From an uncultured Clostridia bacterium (GTDB lineage Bacteria; Bacillota; Clostridia; Oscillospirales; Acutalibacteraceae), in NCBI GenBank assembly GCA_944384925.1, contig CALWVF010000001.1, forward strand, positions 1-64,000: a DNA stretch of 64,000 bases, given 5' to 3'. Positions 16,066-24,542 of the stretch are shown here, one piece after another. The notes beneath the pieces were generated by a model. That model was not told where the DNA came from. It saw only the letters and a program-made list of their open reading frames with translations, and did not search any database. The stretch's first letter is position 1, and every line of letters starts with the position of its first letter. A program made the position numbers and the translations under genes.

Positions 16066-17523
16066 ATGAATGCAGAAGTGTATTTTATCAAGGAACTGGG
16101 ATTAGATATTGATATGGATGCTATTATGCGAGAAATAATATATGATTTCGGTAAGCAAGATGTAAATGTTATTTTTAAAACTGTTGTTGAACCAACAGAA
16201 GAAAATTTACATGCTGCATTTGAAGAAACTTCTAAAAGTACTGAAAAAATAGATTTAATATTGATTATAGGTGGACTATACAATAAGGAAAATAGCTTTA
16301 TAAAAAGTTTTTTTGCTAATAGAGACATTTACTTGGATTATAAAAAGCCGTCTGGCAATGTAGAAATTCTTTCGGCTCCGAATGTACAAATACCTGGGTA
16401 TGCAATTAAATTGCAAAATATGAATATTATATGTATTCCTTCTACAAGTCAAGACATGCTTAAGGTCTTACGCGGAAGTGTTATATCGTATTTAACAAAA
16501 TTAAAGAATTGTGAAAATGATTCAAGCTTTAATACTGAAAATATAGCAGCAAAAAAGAAAAAAAGAAACTTTTTTGCTCGTTGGTTTATACCATGGAAGG
16601 GCGATGGGTTTTTAGAGGTGATTAGAAAAATAATATTCACTATATCTGTTGCTGCATTTATTTTTTCCATGTATAAATTAGTGGACTTTTATATTATTCG
16701 TCCATATATAAACGATAAACAAACAGATGAAATTAAAGAATTATACTATGGCAATGATATTGAAGGTGTAGACGATGAGAATCGATTGAAAAAATTTGAG
16801 TCTCTCCTTGCAATAAATCAGGATATAAAAGGCTGGATTACAATACCAAATACCCCTATCGATTATCCGGTATTACAACCTTCACAAAGTGATCCGGAAT
16901 ATTATTTATATCGAAATTATGAAAGAAAATACACTTCATATGGAAGCATTTTCATAGATGCAGTTTGTAAACTTGGAATGAACTCTAAAAACATTATTTT
17001 ACACGGTCACCACATGAACGATGGCAGGATGTTTGCAGGTATATTAAAATATGCTGATCTTACATTTTATAACAATAATCCTGTATTCACATTTGATAGT
17101 ATATATGAGGAGGCGAAATGGAAGGTTATATCAGTTTTTAAGACCAACGTACTTCCTGAACAAGGTGAACCTTTTCAATATCTTGTAGCGGATTTTGCAA
17201 ATGATTCGAACTTTTTAAATTATGTACATCAAGTGAAATCTCGCTCTCTTATATATACACCTGTCGATGTGAATGAAGATGATTATTTAGTAACTCTTTC
17301 AACATGCTCGTATGAATTTAAAGATTTTAGAACAGTTGTTGTTGCAAGAAAAGTTAGAGACGGTGAAAGCGAAGAGGTTGATGTATCGAAGGCAAAAGTT
17401 GCTTCAAATCCGCTAATGCCTGATATATGGTATGTGAAACATGGAGGAACAAAGCCAATTGTAAACACATTTGAAAAGGATTTACAAAATGGAAAAATAG
17501 ACTGGTATAACCCTAATCATTAA
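16066..17523 (+). CDS. Sortase B-like transpeptidase fused to an N-terminal CinA/MoCF-like domain
   Basis: The 485-aa protein has three parts. Residues 1-145 resemble the CinA N-terminal (molybdopterin-binding-like) fold: LILIIGGL, then APNVQIPGYAIKL and NIICIPST align in order with CinA's GGL and PG-W blocks. A basic-aromatic patch (KKKKRNFFARWFIPWKG) precedes one membrane segment (about 190-212). The extracellular part is a class B sortase: WITIPNTPIDYPVLQ, HGHHMNDGRMFAGIL (His313-316), catalytic Cys414 in TLSTCSYEF and Arg422 in DFRTVVVAR. The sortase half would anchor surface proteins; the cytosolic domain's role is unknown. It lies 27 bases after thiI with a GGAGG site. Confidence 0.9.
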   Translation: MNAEVYFIKELGLDIDMDAIMREIIYDFGKQDVNVIFKTVVEPTEENLHAAFEETSKSTEKIDLILIIGGLYNKENSFIKSFFANRDIYLDYKKPSGNVEILSAPNVQIPGYAIKLQNMNIICIPSTSQDMLKVLRGSVISYLTKLKNCENDSSFNTENIAAKKKKRNFFARWFIPWKGDGFLEVIRKIIFTISVAAFIFSMYKLVDFYIIRPYINDKQTDEIKELYYGNDIEGVDDENRLKKFESLLAINQDIKGWITIPNTPIDYPVLQPSQSDPEYYLYRNYERKYTSYGSIFIDAVCKLGMNSKNIILHGHHMNDGRMFAGILKYADLTFYNNNPVFTFDSIYEEAKWKVISVFKTNVLPEQGEPFQYLVADFANDSNFLNYVHQVKSRSLIYTPVDVNEDDYLVTLSTCSYEFKDFRTVVVARKVRDGESEEVDVSKAKVASNPLMPDIWYVKHGGTKPIVNTFEKDLQNGKIDWYNPNH

Positions 17524-17546
17524 AATTAGGGTTAGGGGGTAATTAT

Positions 17547-17990
17547 TTGAATAGTGATTTGATATTTTATATTGCGAATCAGACTTTTTTGAATGAACAG
17601 TCAATCAAAAATAGCCTTTTGTTTGCAAGTGTAAATGTGAAAAATGTGTATTTAACAGTAAATGCATCTGGTTTACTACATGTTTTATCCGGATCTATAA
17701 GGAAAAATAAAATAGTTTTTATTGTGGGTGGACTTAATGAAGAAAGAAGGTTAAATCCGGTTGAAATTGTTTTGAAGTCGCTTAGGTCTGAATCTGATAA
17801 TAAAATATATAATATCATAAAAAATTTTTCACCTTACGATAACTTAAAAAAATTATCGTGCTGCATAATAGAAAACTTAGAACAATCTATAATCTTTTTG
17901 CCTGATAATCCGGAAAAGATAGAAATGATATTATCTGATTTTGTTTTGGATTATTTGATTAGTAAATATAAGTTTAAAAGGTATGCGTAA
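17547..17990 (+). CDS. Small protein resembling the sortase's CinA/MoCF-like domain
   Basis: The 147-aa product starts at TTG after GGGGG, 23 bases past the sortase stop. It has no membrane segment. Landmarks match the neighbouring sortase N-terminus in order and spacing: KIVFIVGGL against DLILIIGGL, and SIIFLPDNPEKIEMIL against NIICIPSTSQDMLKVL. I infer a paralogous, diverged MoCF-like domain expressed as a free protein. It may pair with the sortase's cytosolic domain. Homology is judged by eye and is moderate. Confidence 0.65.
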   Translation: MNSDLIFYIANQTFLNEQSIKNSLLFASVNVKNVYLTVNASGLLHVLSGSIRKNKIVFIVGGLNEERRLNPVEIVLKSLRSESDNKIYNIIKNFSPYDNLKKLSCCIIENLEQSIIFLPDNPEKIEMILSDFVLDYLISKYKFKRYA

Positions 17991-18007
17991 AATTAAATTT
18001 TAAATGT

Positions 18008-18045
18008 AAAAAACCTTCCTCAATAATACTTTGAGGGAGGTTTTT
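18008..18045 (+). terminator. Terminator of the desulfurase-thiI-sortase operon
   Basis: AAAAACCTTCCTCAA pairs with TTTGAGGGAGGTTTTT around a short loop and ends in five Ts. It closes the plus-strand operon; the convergent ferritin-like gene ends at 18200. Confidence 0.9.
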
Positions 18046-18199
18046 ATCAGATGATAAAAAAGGGGTAAAATAAGCATTTGTTGTTAAAAGGTTGTTATGG
18101 AAGAAAGATAAGTAATGTCAATAGAATAAATATCAATGTTAATAATTATAGTTATATATTTAAAGATTTGAGCAAGATAAAATGGGGTTCAGTAAGAAT

Positions 18200-18727
18200 T
18201 TATTCACATATATACTTATTAAATAAACCTGTTAATATTTCTACATGTTTCTTTTCATCTATGATTACCCTATGTAGGTTTTCTACTATATTCATATCTC
18301 TTATATTAGATGCTTGTTTTGTATATTTATCAATCGAGAAATTTTCATGTTTTATTGCATTAGATAAAATATCTTTTAACCTCATAGTGTATGTGTTATA
18401 TCCCGGGGTCCAATACATATTTTTGTTTGCTCTCCAAGACCACCACCTTGGATCTGCACCAAGTTGAGTTGCTATAGTTCCAAATATCTCTAAGTGACGC
18501 ATTTCTGTTATCATAAGTTCATGAAAAGCGCTAGCAATTTCAGGATATTGCCTTTTAGTAATGAGACTATTATAAGAATATAAACTTATTGTCGATAACT
18601 CAGAGTTAGACCCTGCGAAATTATCAAGCATTGCTCTTTCATAATTTATGTTGCGCTCGCTTACTTGAATAGGTGGGTATGGCAACTCTGTAAAATTAAT
18701 AGGTGTTTCAAAACTAGCCTGATTCAC
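18200..18727 (-). CDS. Ferritin-like di-iron/manganese protein (rubrerythrin/Mn-catalase-like)
   Basis: The 175-aa, all-helical protein carries two EXXH-type metal motifs, EMRHLEIF and DEKKHVEIL, plus an upstream glutamate in NSELSTISLYSYN, as in ferritin-like four-helix bundles. A Trp/Tyr-rich insert (DPRWWSWRANKNMYWTPGYN) separates the helix pairs. Similar proteins occur in many Clostridia as oxidative-stress or spore-coat-associated proteins, but which role applies here cannot be told. The start is GTG at 18727 after GAAAGGAT. Convergent to the sortase operon. Confidence 0.75.
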   Translation of the reverse strand: MNQASFETPINFTELPYPPIQVSERNINYERAMLDNFAGSNSELSTISLYSYNSLITKRQYPEIASAFHELMITEMRHLEIFGTIATQLGADPRWWSWRANKNMYWTPGYNTYTMRLKDILSNAIKHENFSIDKYTKQASNIRDMNIVENLHRVIIDEKKHVEILTGLFNKYICE

Positions 18728-18870
18728 AATATCATCCTTTCAAGATATATTTTTTATTTAATTTTGAAATGTTGTTTCACTTCTTTAATACATATGTTGA
18801 AAAAAATAATATTATTACATAAAATATGGTCTAAAAATGTGAACAAGTATTAGTATATTATAATAAAAAA

Positions 18871-20400
18871 TTACCTTACTCTTATTTTGTTTATGACTCC
18901 TCTTATTAAGCCTTTTTCGTAGTCATTCATAGCAAGCATCCACATTATAGAAAAGTATACTATAGCATATAAAACTATTTTTAATGCGAAGTTTATTAAG
19001 CCGGGGAAGAATGGTATTAAATTAATGAATAAGCCAATTATATAGCACATTAAACTTACGCATGAAATTTTGCCGATTTGTTTCCAGAAGCCCTTTATGT
19101 CGATGTATATATACTTTGCATAATAAATATTCATAAATATTAAATTGCCAATTAAAAATACTAATCCAGTAGCGAAAGCGCACCCGATTCCACCCCAGAA
19201 TTTTGCTAACTGATATGCAACAAACACATTCACAACTGCCATAGACAAAAACACGCATGTGCGAAATAAAATTTTATTTTTAGCCTGTAAAATTGTAAGT
19301 CCTATATTTTGGATTAGGTCTATGGTGAAAGGAACAATTAAAAATAAGGTTATATAATAAGCAGGGGCATAGCTGAAATGTGCACTTTTTTCTGAAGTAA
19401 AAATATCGATAAATTGCATACCAAACAACATAAATCCGGTTAATACACAAGACAATAACAAGAATTGTATTCTACCGACTTTTGTGAATAAATTTGACAA
19501 TGCAGTGTTTGAAACACCGGTTGTAACCATCTGAGTGACTTTTGGCAAAAATACGCTTGAAATTACGGTTGAAAGTAACATATAATTTGTGAAAATTGTG
19601 AATGCAACAGTATAAATAGCGCTTTCTTCCGGACCTTTTGTATTGAATAAAATAATTGGATTTGCTCTCCACAACAGTTGATCAACTACTGTTGTTAAGA
19701 ATATTAAAAATGTGAACGATAAAATTGAACTTAATAAACCTTCGGGTATAGGGTGAAGCTTTATTTTTACTTTTAATTTAACAAAGCAATAATATATTTT
19801 AATTGGTATTACTATTAAATTAAAGAATGTTATAATTATAACTAAAGCTAAGGCTGTTGGGTGATGTATTAATACAGCGATGACAGTTAAAAATTGTGTA
19901 ATTGTTTGAAAAATATTTAATAACTTAAGAAAACTAAATCGTTCATATGAATTTAAAATCGCAGTGAAAAGTTGCGATGGAATTGTGAATGCTATATTTA
20001 TTAAAACAACTATATAAATTTGTTTGGCTTCAAAGATTTGTTCAGTGCTTAGTTTACTACCTAGCCAATTATTAAAATTAATATATATTATTCCTCCTAT
20101 TAGCAATGCTAAAACAGATAAAATTGAATACAATATAGAACATATCGCTAAAATATTTTCCATGTTTTTAGAATCTTTTAATACTCTATACCTTGAATAA
20201 AAACGCACTATTGTGGCGGAAAGACCAAAATCCATTACAGAAAAACTAGCTAAGATACTTCCCATTACGCCATATATTCCGTATTCGCTTTCACCCATTA
20301 ATCTTGTATATATTGGAACTTGCAATAGTCCCAAAACAGCACTTATCGCAAGGCTTGCATACGATAGAATAATTCCCTTTTTTATTTGATTTGTTTCCAT
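18871..20400 (-). CDS. Polysaccharide flippase (Wzx/MATE-like membrane transporter)
   Basis: The 509-aa protein has about 12-14 hydrophobic segments and the family opening KKGIILSYASLAISAVLGLLQVPIYTRLMGESEYGIYG typical of oligosaccharide flippases in the MOP superfamily (split here as IILSYASLAISAVLGLL followed by YTRLMGESEYGIYG). It would move lipid-linked glycans across the cytoplasmic membrane. It lies 65 bases downstream of the glycosyltransferase on the same strand, so the two probably form a surface-polysaccharide unit. Confidence 0.9.
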   Translation of the reverse strand: METNQIKKGIILSYASLAISAVLGLLQVPIYTRLMGESEYGIYGVMGSILASFSVMDFGLSATIVRFYSRYRVLKDSKNMENILAICSILYSILSVLALLIGGIIYINFNNWLGSKLSTEQIFEAKQIYIVVLINIAFTIPSQLFTAILNSYERFSFLKLLNIFQTITQFLTVIAVLIHHPTALALVIIITFFNLIVIPIKIYYCFVKLKVKIKLHPIPEGLLSSILSFTFLIFLTTVVDQLLWRANPIILFNTKGPEESAIYTVAFTIFTNYMLLSTVISSVFLPKVTQMVTTGVSNTALSNLFTKVGRIQFLLLSCVLTGFMLFGMQFIDIFTSEKSAHFSYAPAYYITLFLIVPFTIDLIQNIGLTILQAKNKILFRTCVFLSMAVVNVFVAYQLAKFWGGIGCAFATGLVFLIGNLIFMNIYYAKYIYIDIKGFWKQIGKISCVSLMCYIIGLFINLIPFFPGLINFALKIVLYAIVYFSIMWMLAMNDYEKGLIRGVINKIRVR

Positions 20401-20465
20401 GTTTTAATTTTCATATCCTTTTTCAATGTTTATTGATACTTTTGTTGATTGATGGCAAAATTATG

Positions 20466-21482
20466 TTATTTTCGGTGTATTGATTTTAGTATTAATTTTT
20501 TAATGTTAAAAACAAAAATAGTAGTCCGAATATATTTGTGTTTTAAAAAGAAAAAAATTAGATTATAAAATAAACTATCTGCGGTGCCGTATTTAAGCGA
20601 TTCTTCTGTTATAGATTCTTTCAGAATTTTTCTTATTTGGTAAATTTTTTTGTTTACATGAATGTTTTCGAGTGAAATTTTTTCAATAGGGTAAATAACA
20701 ACCGTATTAAGGTAGAATGTATAGAAGTCTTTTTTTAAGGAACCATTAAACATATCCAAATATACAATTAAGTTACGAAGTTGTGTATATATTATCTTTT
20801 GATTTTCATAAAAATTTTGGTGTTTTTCATGAGTTAATGAATTAATATTACAAACATAGTTATATAGTGGTTCCTTTAAGTTTATAATTAAGTTTGAATG
20901 TTTTAAGTATTCACAGTTAAATAAAAGATCTTCGCCTAAATTGAAATTTTTATCGAAATATATATTATTGTCCTTTATAATTTTAGTACAATATATTTTA
21001 TTTGTTGGAGTATTTAGCAGCCAGGTTTTAGAAAAAAGCATAATATCATTTGCGAAGTCTTTTATAGATGTATATATTTTATCGGGCATACTAATTACTT
21101 TGGATTGATTATTTTGGTCAAATTTAAGATATCCACATATTACAATGTCGGCCTTGTGTGATTTTATGCAGTTTATAAGAGTTTTCGACATATCCGGATG
21201 GATAAAATCATCGCTGTCTACAAATTGAATATATTGTCCGGATGCAGCCTTGATTCCAGCATTTCGTGCCTCCGACACACCTAAGTTTTCTTGATTAATG
21301 ACCTTAATTTTGGCATTCGTGTTTTTAAAAGTTTCACATATTTTGGCACTATTGTCTGATGAACCATCATTCACTAATATGAGTTCAAAGTCTGAGAAAT
21401 TTTGGTTTAATATGCTGTTGATGGTAGATTCAAGGTATTTTTCGGAATTATATACTGGGACAATTATACTTAATAACGGCAT
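20466..21482 (-). CDS. Family 2 glycosyltransferase
   Basis: The 338-aa protein starts with LLSIIVPVYNSEKYL and has NDGSSDNSAKIC (nucleotide-sugar binding) and the metal-binding FVDSDDFIHPDM motif, the hallmarks of GT-A fold GT2 enzymes. The C-terminal third is less conserved and partly hydrophobic-aromatic. It would transfer a sugar to a lipid-linked or cell-surface acceptor. Sugar and acceptor cannot be read from sequence. Transcribed from the promoter at 21528-21556 together with the flippase. Confidence 0.92.
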   Translation of the reverse strand: MPLLSIIVPVYNSEKYLESTINSILNQNFSDFELILVNDGSSDNSAKICETFKNTNAKIKVINQENLGVSEARNAGIKAASGQYIQFVDSDDFIHPDMSKTLINCIKSHKADIVICGYLKFDQNNQSKVISMPDKIYTSIKDFANDIMLFSKTWLLNTPTNKIYCTKIIKDNNIYFDKNFNLGEDLLFNCEYLKHSNLIINLKEPLYNYVCNINSLTHEKHQNFYENQKIIYTQLRNLIVYLDMFNGSLKKDFYTFYLNTVVIYPIEKISLENIHVNKKIYQIRKILKESITEESLKYGTADSLFYNLIFFFLKHKYIRTTIFVFNIKKLILKSIHRK

Positions 21483-21527
21483 ATAAAAAAACCTTTCTGT
21501 TGAAATAAAATTAGAAATATCTTGATC

Positions 21528-21556
21528 ATTTTATCACTAAATCGATATTTTTTCAA
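21528..21556 (-). promoter_or_regulatory. Sigma-A promoter for the glycosyltransferase-flippase pair
   Basis: On the minus strand, -35 TTGAAA (21551-21556), a 17-bp spacer, and -10 TAAAAT (21528-21533) with an extended TGA motif directly upstream of it. Confidence 0.75.
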
Positions 21557-21609
21557 TGATATAAAAACATTTATCATGTTCAACAGTATAATAAAGCTTT
21601 CAAAAAAAA

Positions 21610-21632
21610 GACCCCGTTTAATACGGGGTTTT
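21610..21632 (-). terminator. Terminator downstream of the HAD phosphatase gene
   Basis: ACCCCGT-TTAAT-ACGGGGT hairpin. On the minus strand the stem is followed by CTTTTTTTT, a strong U-tract, so it terminates the HAD gene before the glycosyltransferase promoter. Confidence 0.9.
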
Positions 21633-21653
21633 AAAGGATTAATATAACATTTA

Positions 21654-22322
21654 TTAATAAAACTCATTTATATTTTCAATAACCTTAAGTAAGTCTATAG
21701 GGTGCTTGATTATAAATTTTGCGCCTGCAGTAGAAAGCTCTTCAAATCCTTTAAAACCCCACTCACATCCACAAAAATAGACATCGGCATTTTGTGCAGT
21801 TATAAAATCTATTTTGCTATCTCCAATATATATGCATTCATTTTTACGAATGTTATTTTTAAACATCATATCCATAAGAGATGCTGGGTTTGGTTTATTA
21901 GGATATCCCTCCATATCGCCACGTATTTCAAGAAATTGATAATTTGGGAAAAAATGCTTTACAATTTTTCGGACAAATCTATTTGGCTTATTTGATAATA
22001 CAGCAGTTTTTATATTTTTTAATTCTAAATGAGATAGTAATTTGTAGCAACCATCATAAACGAAAGTAGTGTCGTAACAATGGGTTGAATAGTATTTCAT
22101 AAAATCAGAGTGGACTTTGGCTTTGAGATCGTCATCGAAGACAGATTTTTTAATTACTTGCTCAATTAATGCTTCAACGCCATCACTAATAAAGGAGTTA
22201 TATGAGTTTAGGTCATGCTGTTCAAGATGATTTTTTTTAAGAGCATGGTTCATGCTTTTAGCAATATCATATAAAGAATTAACTAAAGTTCCATCTAAGT
22301 CGAAAACACAAAGCTTTATCAT
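21654..22322 (-). CDS. HAD-superfamily phosphatase (phosphoglycolate phosphatase-like)
   Basis: The 222-aa protein shows the four HAD motifs: VFDLDGTLVNS (nucleophile Asp), AVLSNKP (Thr/Ser motif II), the lysine in NKPNPASLM, and IYIGDSKIDFITAQNA (motif IV). The helical cap after motif I matches the Gph-type subfamily. It would dephosphorylate a small phosphorylated metabolite; the substrate is not determinable. Monocistronic, with a terminator 22 bases after the stop. Confidence 0.9.
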   Translation of the reverse strand: MIKLCVFDLDGTLVNSLYDIAKSMNHALKKNHLEQHDLNSYNSFISDGVEALIEQVIKKSVFDDDLKAKVHSDFMKYYSTHCYDTTFVYDGCYKLLSHLELKNIKTAVLSNKPNRFVRKIVKHFFPNYQFLEIRGDMEGYPNKPNPASLMDMMFKNNIRKNECIYIGDSKIDFITAQNADVYFCGCEWGFKGFEELSTAGAKFIIKHPIDLLKVIENINEFY

Positions 22323-22583
22323 TTCATTACCCTTCCTTTACGCTGTTTTATTAATTAAAGTTAAATAATTCAAATTAAAATTAATTTTAACACATTAGAA
22401 AATATTTGTATATAGTCGAAATACCCAAAATGAAAAAATTATATTTATAAAATATATTATTATATGTCGTTTATTATCGAAATCTGTTTAAGATAATCGA
22501 TGGAATAAAATATTACGCTTAATTGATATTCAATAGTTATAAAATATATTCGGTTTTATATTTAAAAAAAACATATAAAAGAC

Positions 22584-22612
22584 TTGACTTTATTGTTTTA
22601 TCATGATAAAAT
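22584..22612 (+). promoter_or_regulatory. Sigma-A promoter of the amino-acid transporter operon
   Basis: -35 TTGACT (22584-22589), 17-bp spacer, -10 TAAAAT (22607-22612) preceded by TGA (extended -10). It lies about 95 bases before the first binding-protein gene. The rest of the 386-base gap 22323-22708 is AT-rich, and I see no other gene in it. Confidence 0.75.
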
Positions 22613-22708
22613 ATTAAAAACATAATTAATAGAATATTTTTTCGAGTTTTTGTAAAAATTGCAAAAAAGAGCTATTTAAACAATAATTATAGGGAGGTTT
22701 AATTAATT

Positions 22709-23536
22709 ATGAGGAATTTTATATTGATAATTTTGCTTTTTTCTACTTTAATTTTGTTTCTAAGCGGTTGTTTAAAAAAAGAAAATGTAGATAATTCGTG
22801 GTTAAATGTCGAAGAAAAAGGAACCTTTGTTTTAGGGTTGGATGATGCTTTTCCTCCGATGGGCTATTTAGAACCAGACTCTGGTGAAATTACTGGGTTC
22901 GATATAGATTTGGCTGCAGAAGTTTGCGATAGATTAGGAGTATCGCTAAAAATTCAACCTATTTCTTGGGTTACTAAAGAGCTGGAATTAATTAATGGAA
23001 ATGTCGATTGCCTTTGGAATGGACTTAGCAAGACAGAAGAACTTGAGGAAAAATTAAACTTGAGTTTTCCATATATGAAAAATTGCCAGTGTATATTGGT
23101 CAAAAATGATTCTAGCATAAATAGTTTAGTTGATCTTAAAGGCAAGAGGTTTGTCGTACAAGAAGATTCATCGGCTGAACATGCATTAAATAAGTTTCCT
23201 AATTTTAAGGATTCACTTAAGGAAGTTGTGGAAGTAAGTACTTATTTAAGAGGATTTATGGAATTGAATAATAATACAGCCGATGCCTTGGGTATCGATG
23301 AAGTTGTAGCAAGATTTTATATTAATAATAATGATAATTATCGGTTGTTAAAAAATGTTGATAATCAAGTTATCTCTCTTTCTAATGAAGACTATGTGAT
23401 AGCCTTTAGAAAAAAGGATAATGCATTAAAAGAAAAGGTTGAGTCTACATTGCTCGATATGAGTAACGATGGCACTTTAGCGAATATATCTATTAAATGG
23501 TTTGGTGAAGATATCACAACAGTAGGGATAAGTTAA
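22709..23536 (+). CDS. Polar amino-acid ABC transporter substrate-binding lipoprotein
   Basis: The 275-aa protein has a lipoprotein signal with lipobox LSGC (Cys21), then the cluster 3 solute-binding fold: FVLGLDDAFPPMGYLEPDSGEITGFDIDLA region, with GFDIDLAAEVCDRLG and a DLKGKRFVVQEDSSAE hinge block. It would be membrane-anchored outside the cell and capture a polar amino acid such as glutamine, cystine or arginine; the ligand cannot be assigned. GGGAGG ribosome site. First gene of the importer operon. Confidence 0.93.
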   Translation: MRNFILIILLFSTLILFLSGCLKKENVDNSWLNVEEKGTFVLGLDDAFPPMGYLEPDSGEITGFDIDLAAEVCDRLGVSLKIQPISWVTKELELINGNVDCLWNGLSKTEELEEKLNLSFPYMKNCQCILVKNDSSINSLVDLKGKRFVVQEDSSAEHALNKFPNFKDSLKEVVEVSTYLRGFMELNNNTADALGIDEVVARFYINNNDNYRLLKNVDNQVISLSNEDYVIAFRKKDNALKEKVESTLLDMSNDGTLANISIKWFGEDITTVGIS

Positions 23537-23628
23537 AGTCTACAGACTTATTTTAACCTTAGTTTTTAATATTAAACAAATAAACTATAATTTTCAAATA
23601 AATGCTAATTTAGAAAGGAGAAAAATTA

Positions 23629-24270
23629 ATGAATTTTAAAGTATTTATACCAGCTATGTTATCGGCAAGTTTAAAGACATTATCGCTATTTTCTTTGACA
23701 TTATTATTTTCACTTCCTTTAGGATTGATTTTATGTTTTGCAAGAATGTCTAAAAAAAAGGTATTAAATTTACCTGCAAAAATATACATATTGCTTATGA
23801 GAGGAACACCTCTAATGCTACAATTAATGTTTATATTTTATGGGTTAAATCCTATATTTGGAGTTCAACCTCCGCGTTTTGCGTCTGCAGTAATTGCTTT
23901 TGCGCTAAACTATGCTGCTTATTTTGCAGAAATTTACCGCAGTGGAATAATATCAATACCAACAGGCCAATATGACGCAGGGAAAGTTTTAGGATTTAGT
24001 AAGAGAAAAACATTCACAATAATTATATTACCTCAGGTTATAAAAAGAGTATTACCAACTATGTCAAATGAATTTATGACATTAATAAAAGATACGTCTC
24101 TAGCACAAACAATTGTTATTGTTGAAATAATGAGGACAACCGAAAAATATGCCAATGTATACGTTAGTGCTATACCATTTGGGGTAGCTGCAATATTCTA
24201 TTTGGTGATGAATGCGGGAATTGGAAAAGCATTTTCATTTACAGAAAAGAAACTTAGTTACTATAAGTAA
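23629..24270 (+). CDS. Amino-acid ABC transporter permease
   Basis: The 213-aa protein has about five membrane segments and the HisMQ/GlnP family features: MRGTPLMLQLMFIFYGL near residue 62 and the ATPase-coupling EAA-type loop around YDAGKVLGFSKRKTF, followed by IILPQVIKRVLPTMSNEFM. It would form the membrane channel with the ATPase encoded downstream. AAAGGAG ribosome site. Confidence 0.95.
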   Translation: MNFKVFIPAMLSASLKTLSLFSLTLLFSLPLGLILCFARMSKKKVLNLPAKIYILLMRGTPLMLQLMFIFYGLNPIFGVQPPRFASAVIAFALNYAAYFAEIYRSGIISIPTGQYDAGKVLGFSKRKTFTIIILPQVIKRVLPTMSNEFMTLIKDTSLAQTIVIVEIMRTTEKYANVYVSAIPFGVAAIFYLVMNAGIGKAFSFTEKKLSYYK

Positions 24271-24416
24271 TTGCAAAGCAATGGAATAAATAGATGGTTA
24301 AAAAGTAAAAAATGTAGCAAAGGCCCAGATAAAACCAAAAATAACAGAATAATAAGACAAAGAAAACTAAAAGCGCAAGGAAATAGTGAGAAGAAATGAA
24401 GAAATTCAATCGCGAC

Positions 24417-24464
24417 ATAGATCCAGGTAGGCTCTAGCGTGATATAGGTCTAGGCAGAGCCTAG
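24417..24464 (+). repeat. Two 21-bp imperfect direct repeats that also form a hairpin
   Basis: 24417-24437 and 24444-24464 agree at 15 of 21 positions. In addition TAGGCTCT (24428-24435) pairs with AGAGCCTA (24456-24463). This GC-richer patch lies in the unusually long 272-base gap between the permease and ATPase genes. Its role is unknown: regulator site, RNA processing site or mobile repeat remnant. Confidence 0.6.
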
Positions 24465-24500
24465 CAGGATTCTCGATGGTTTTGGAATATAAGATAGGAA

Positions 24501-24542
24501 AAGGAGGCGCTGGGTTACATGTTTTAATTGTAACCTTATATC
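24501..24542 (+). promoter_or_regulatory. Ribosome site separated from the ATPase start by a hairpin
   Basis: AAGGAGG (24501-24507) is 35 bases from the ATG, too far for normal initiation. GGTTAC (24513-24518) and GTAACC (24530-24535) form a perfect 6-bp stem between them. Folding it leaves 12 bases between site and start codon. No other ribosome site is visible near the ATG. Confidence 0.55.

Noticed and set aside
18078..18467. 129-aa plus-strand frame
   Set aside because: Lies mostly antisense to the ferritin-like gene, whose metal motifs are intact; no ribosome site.
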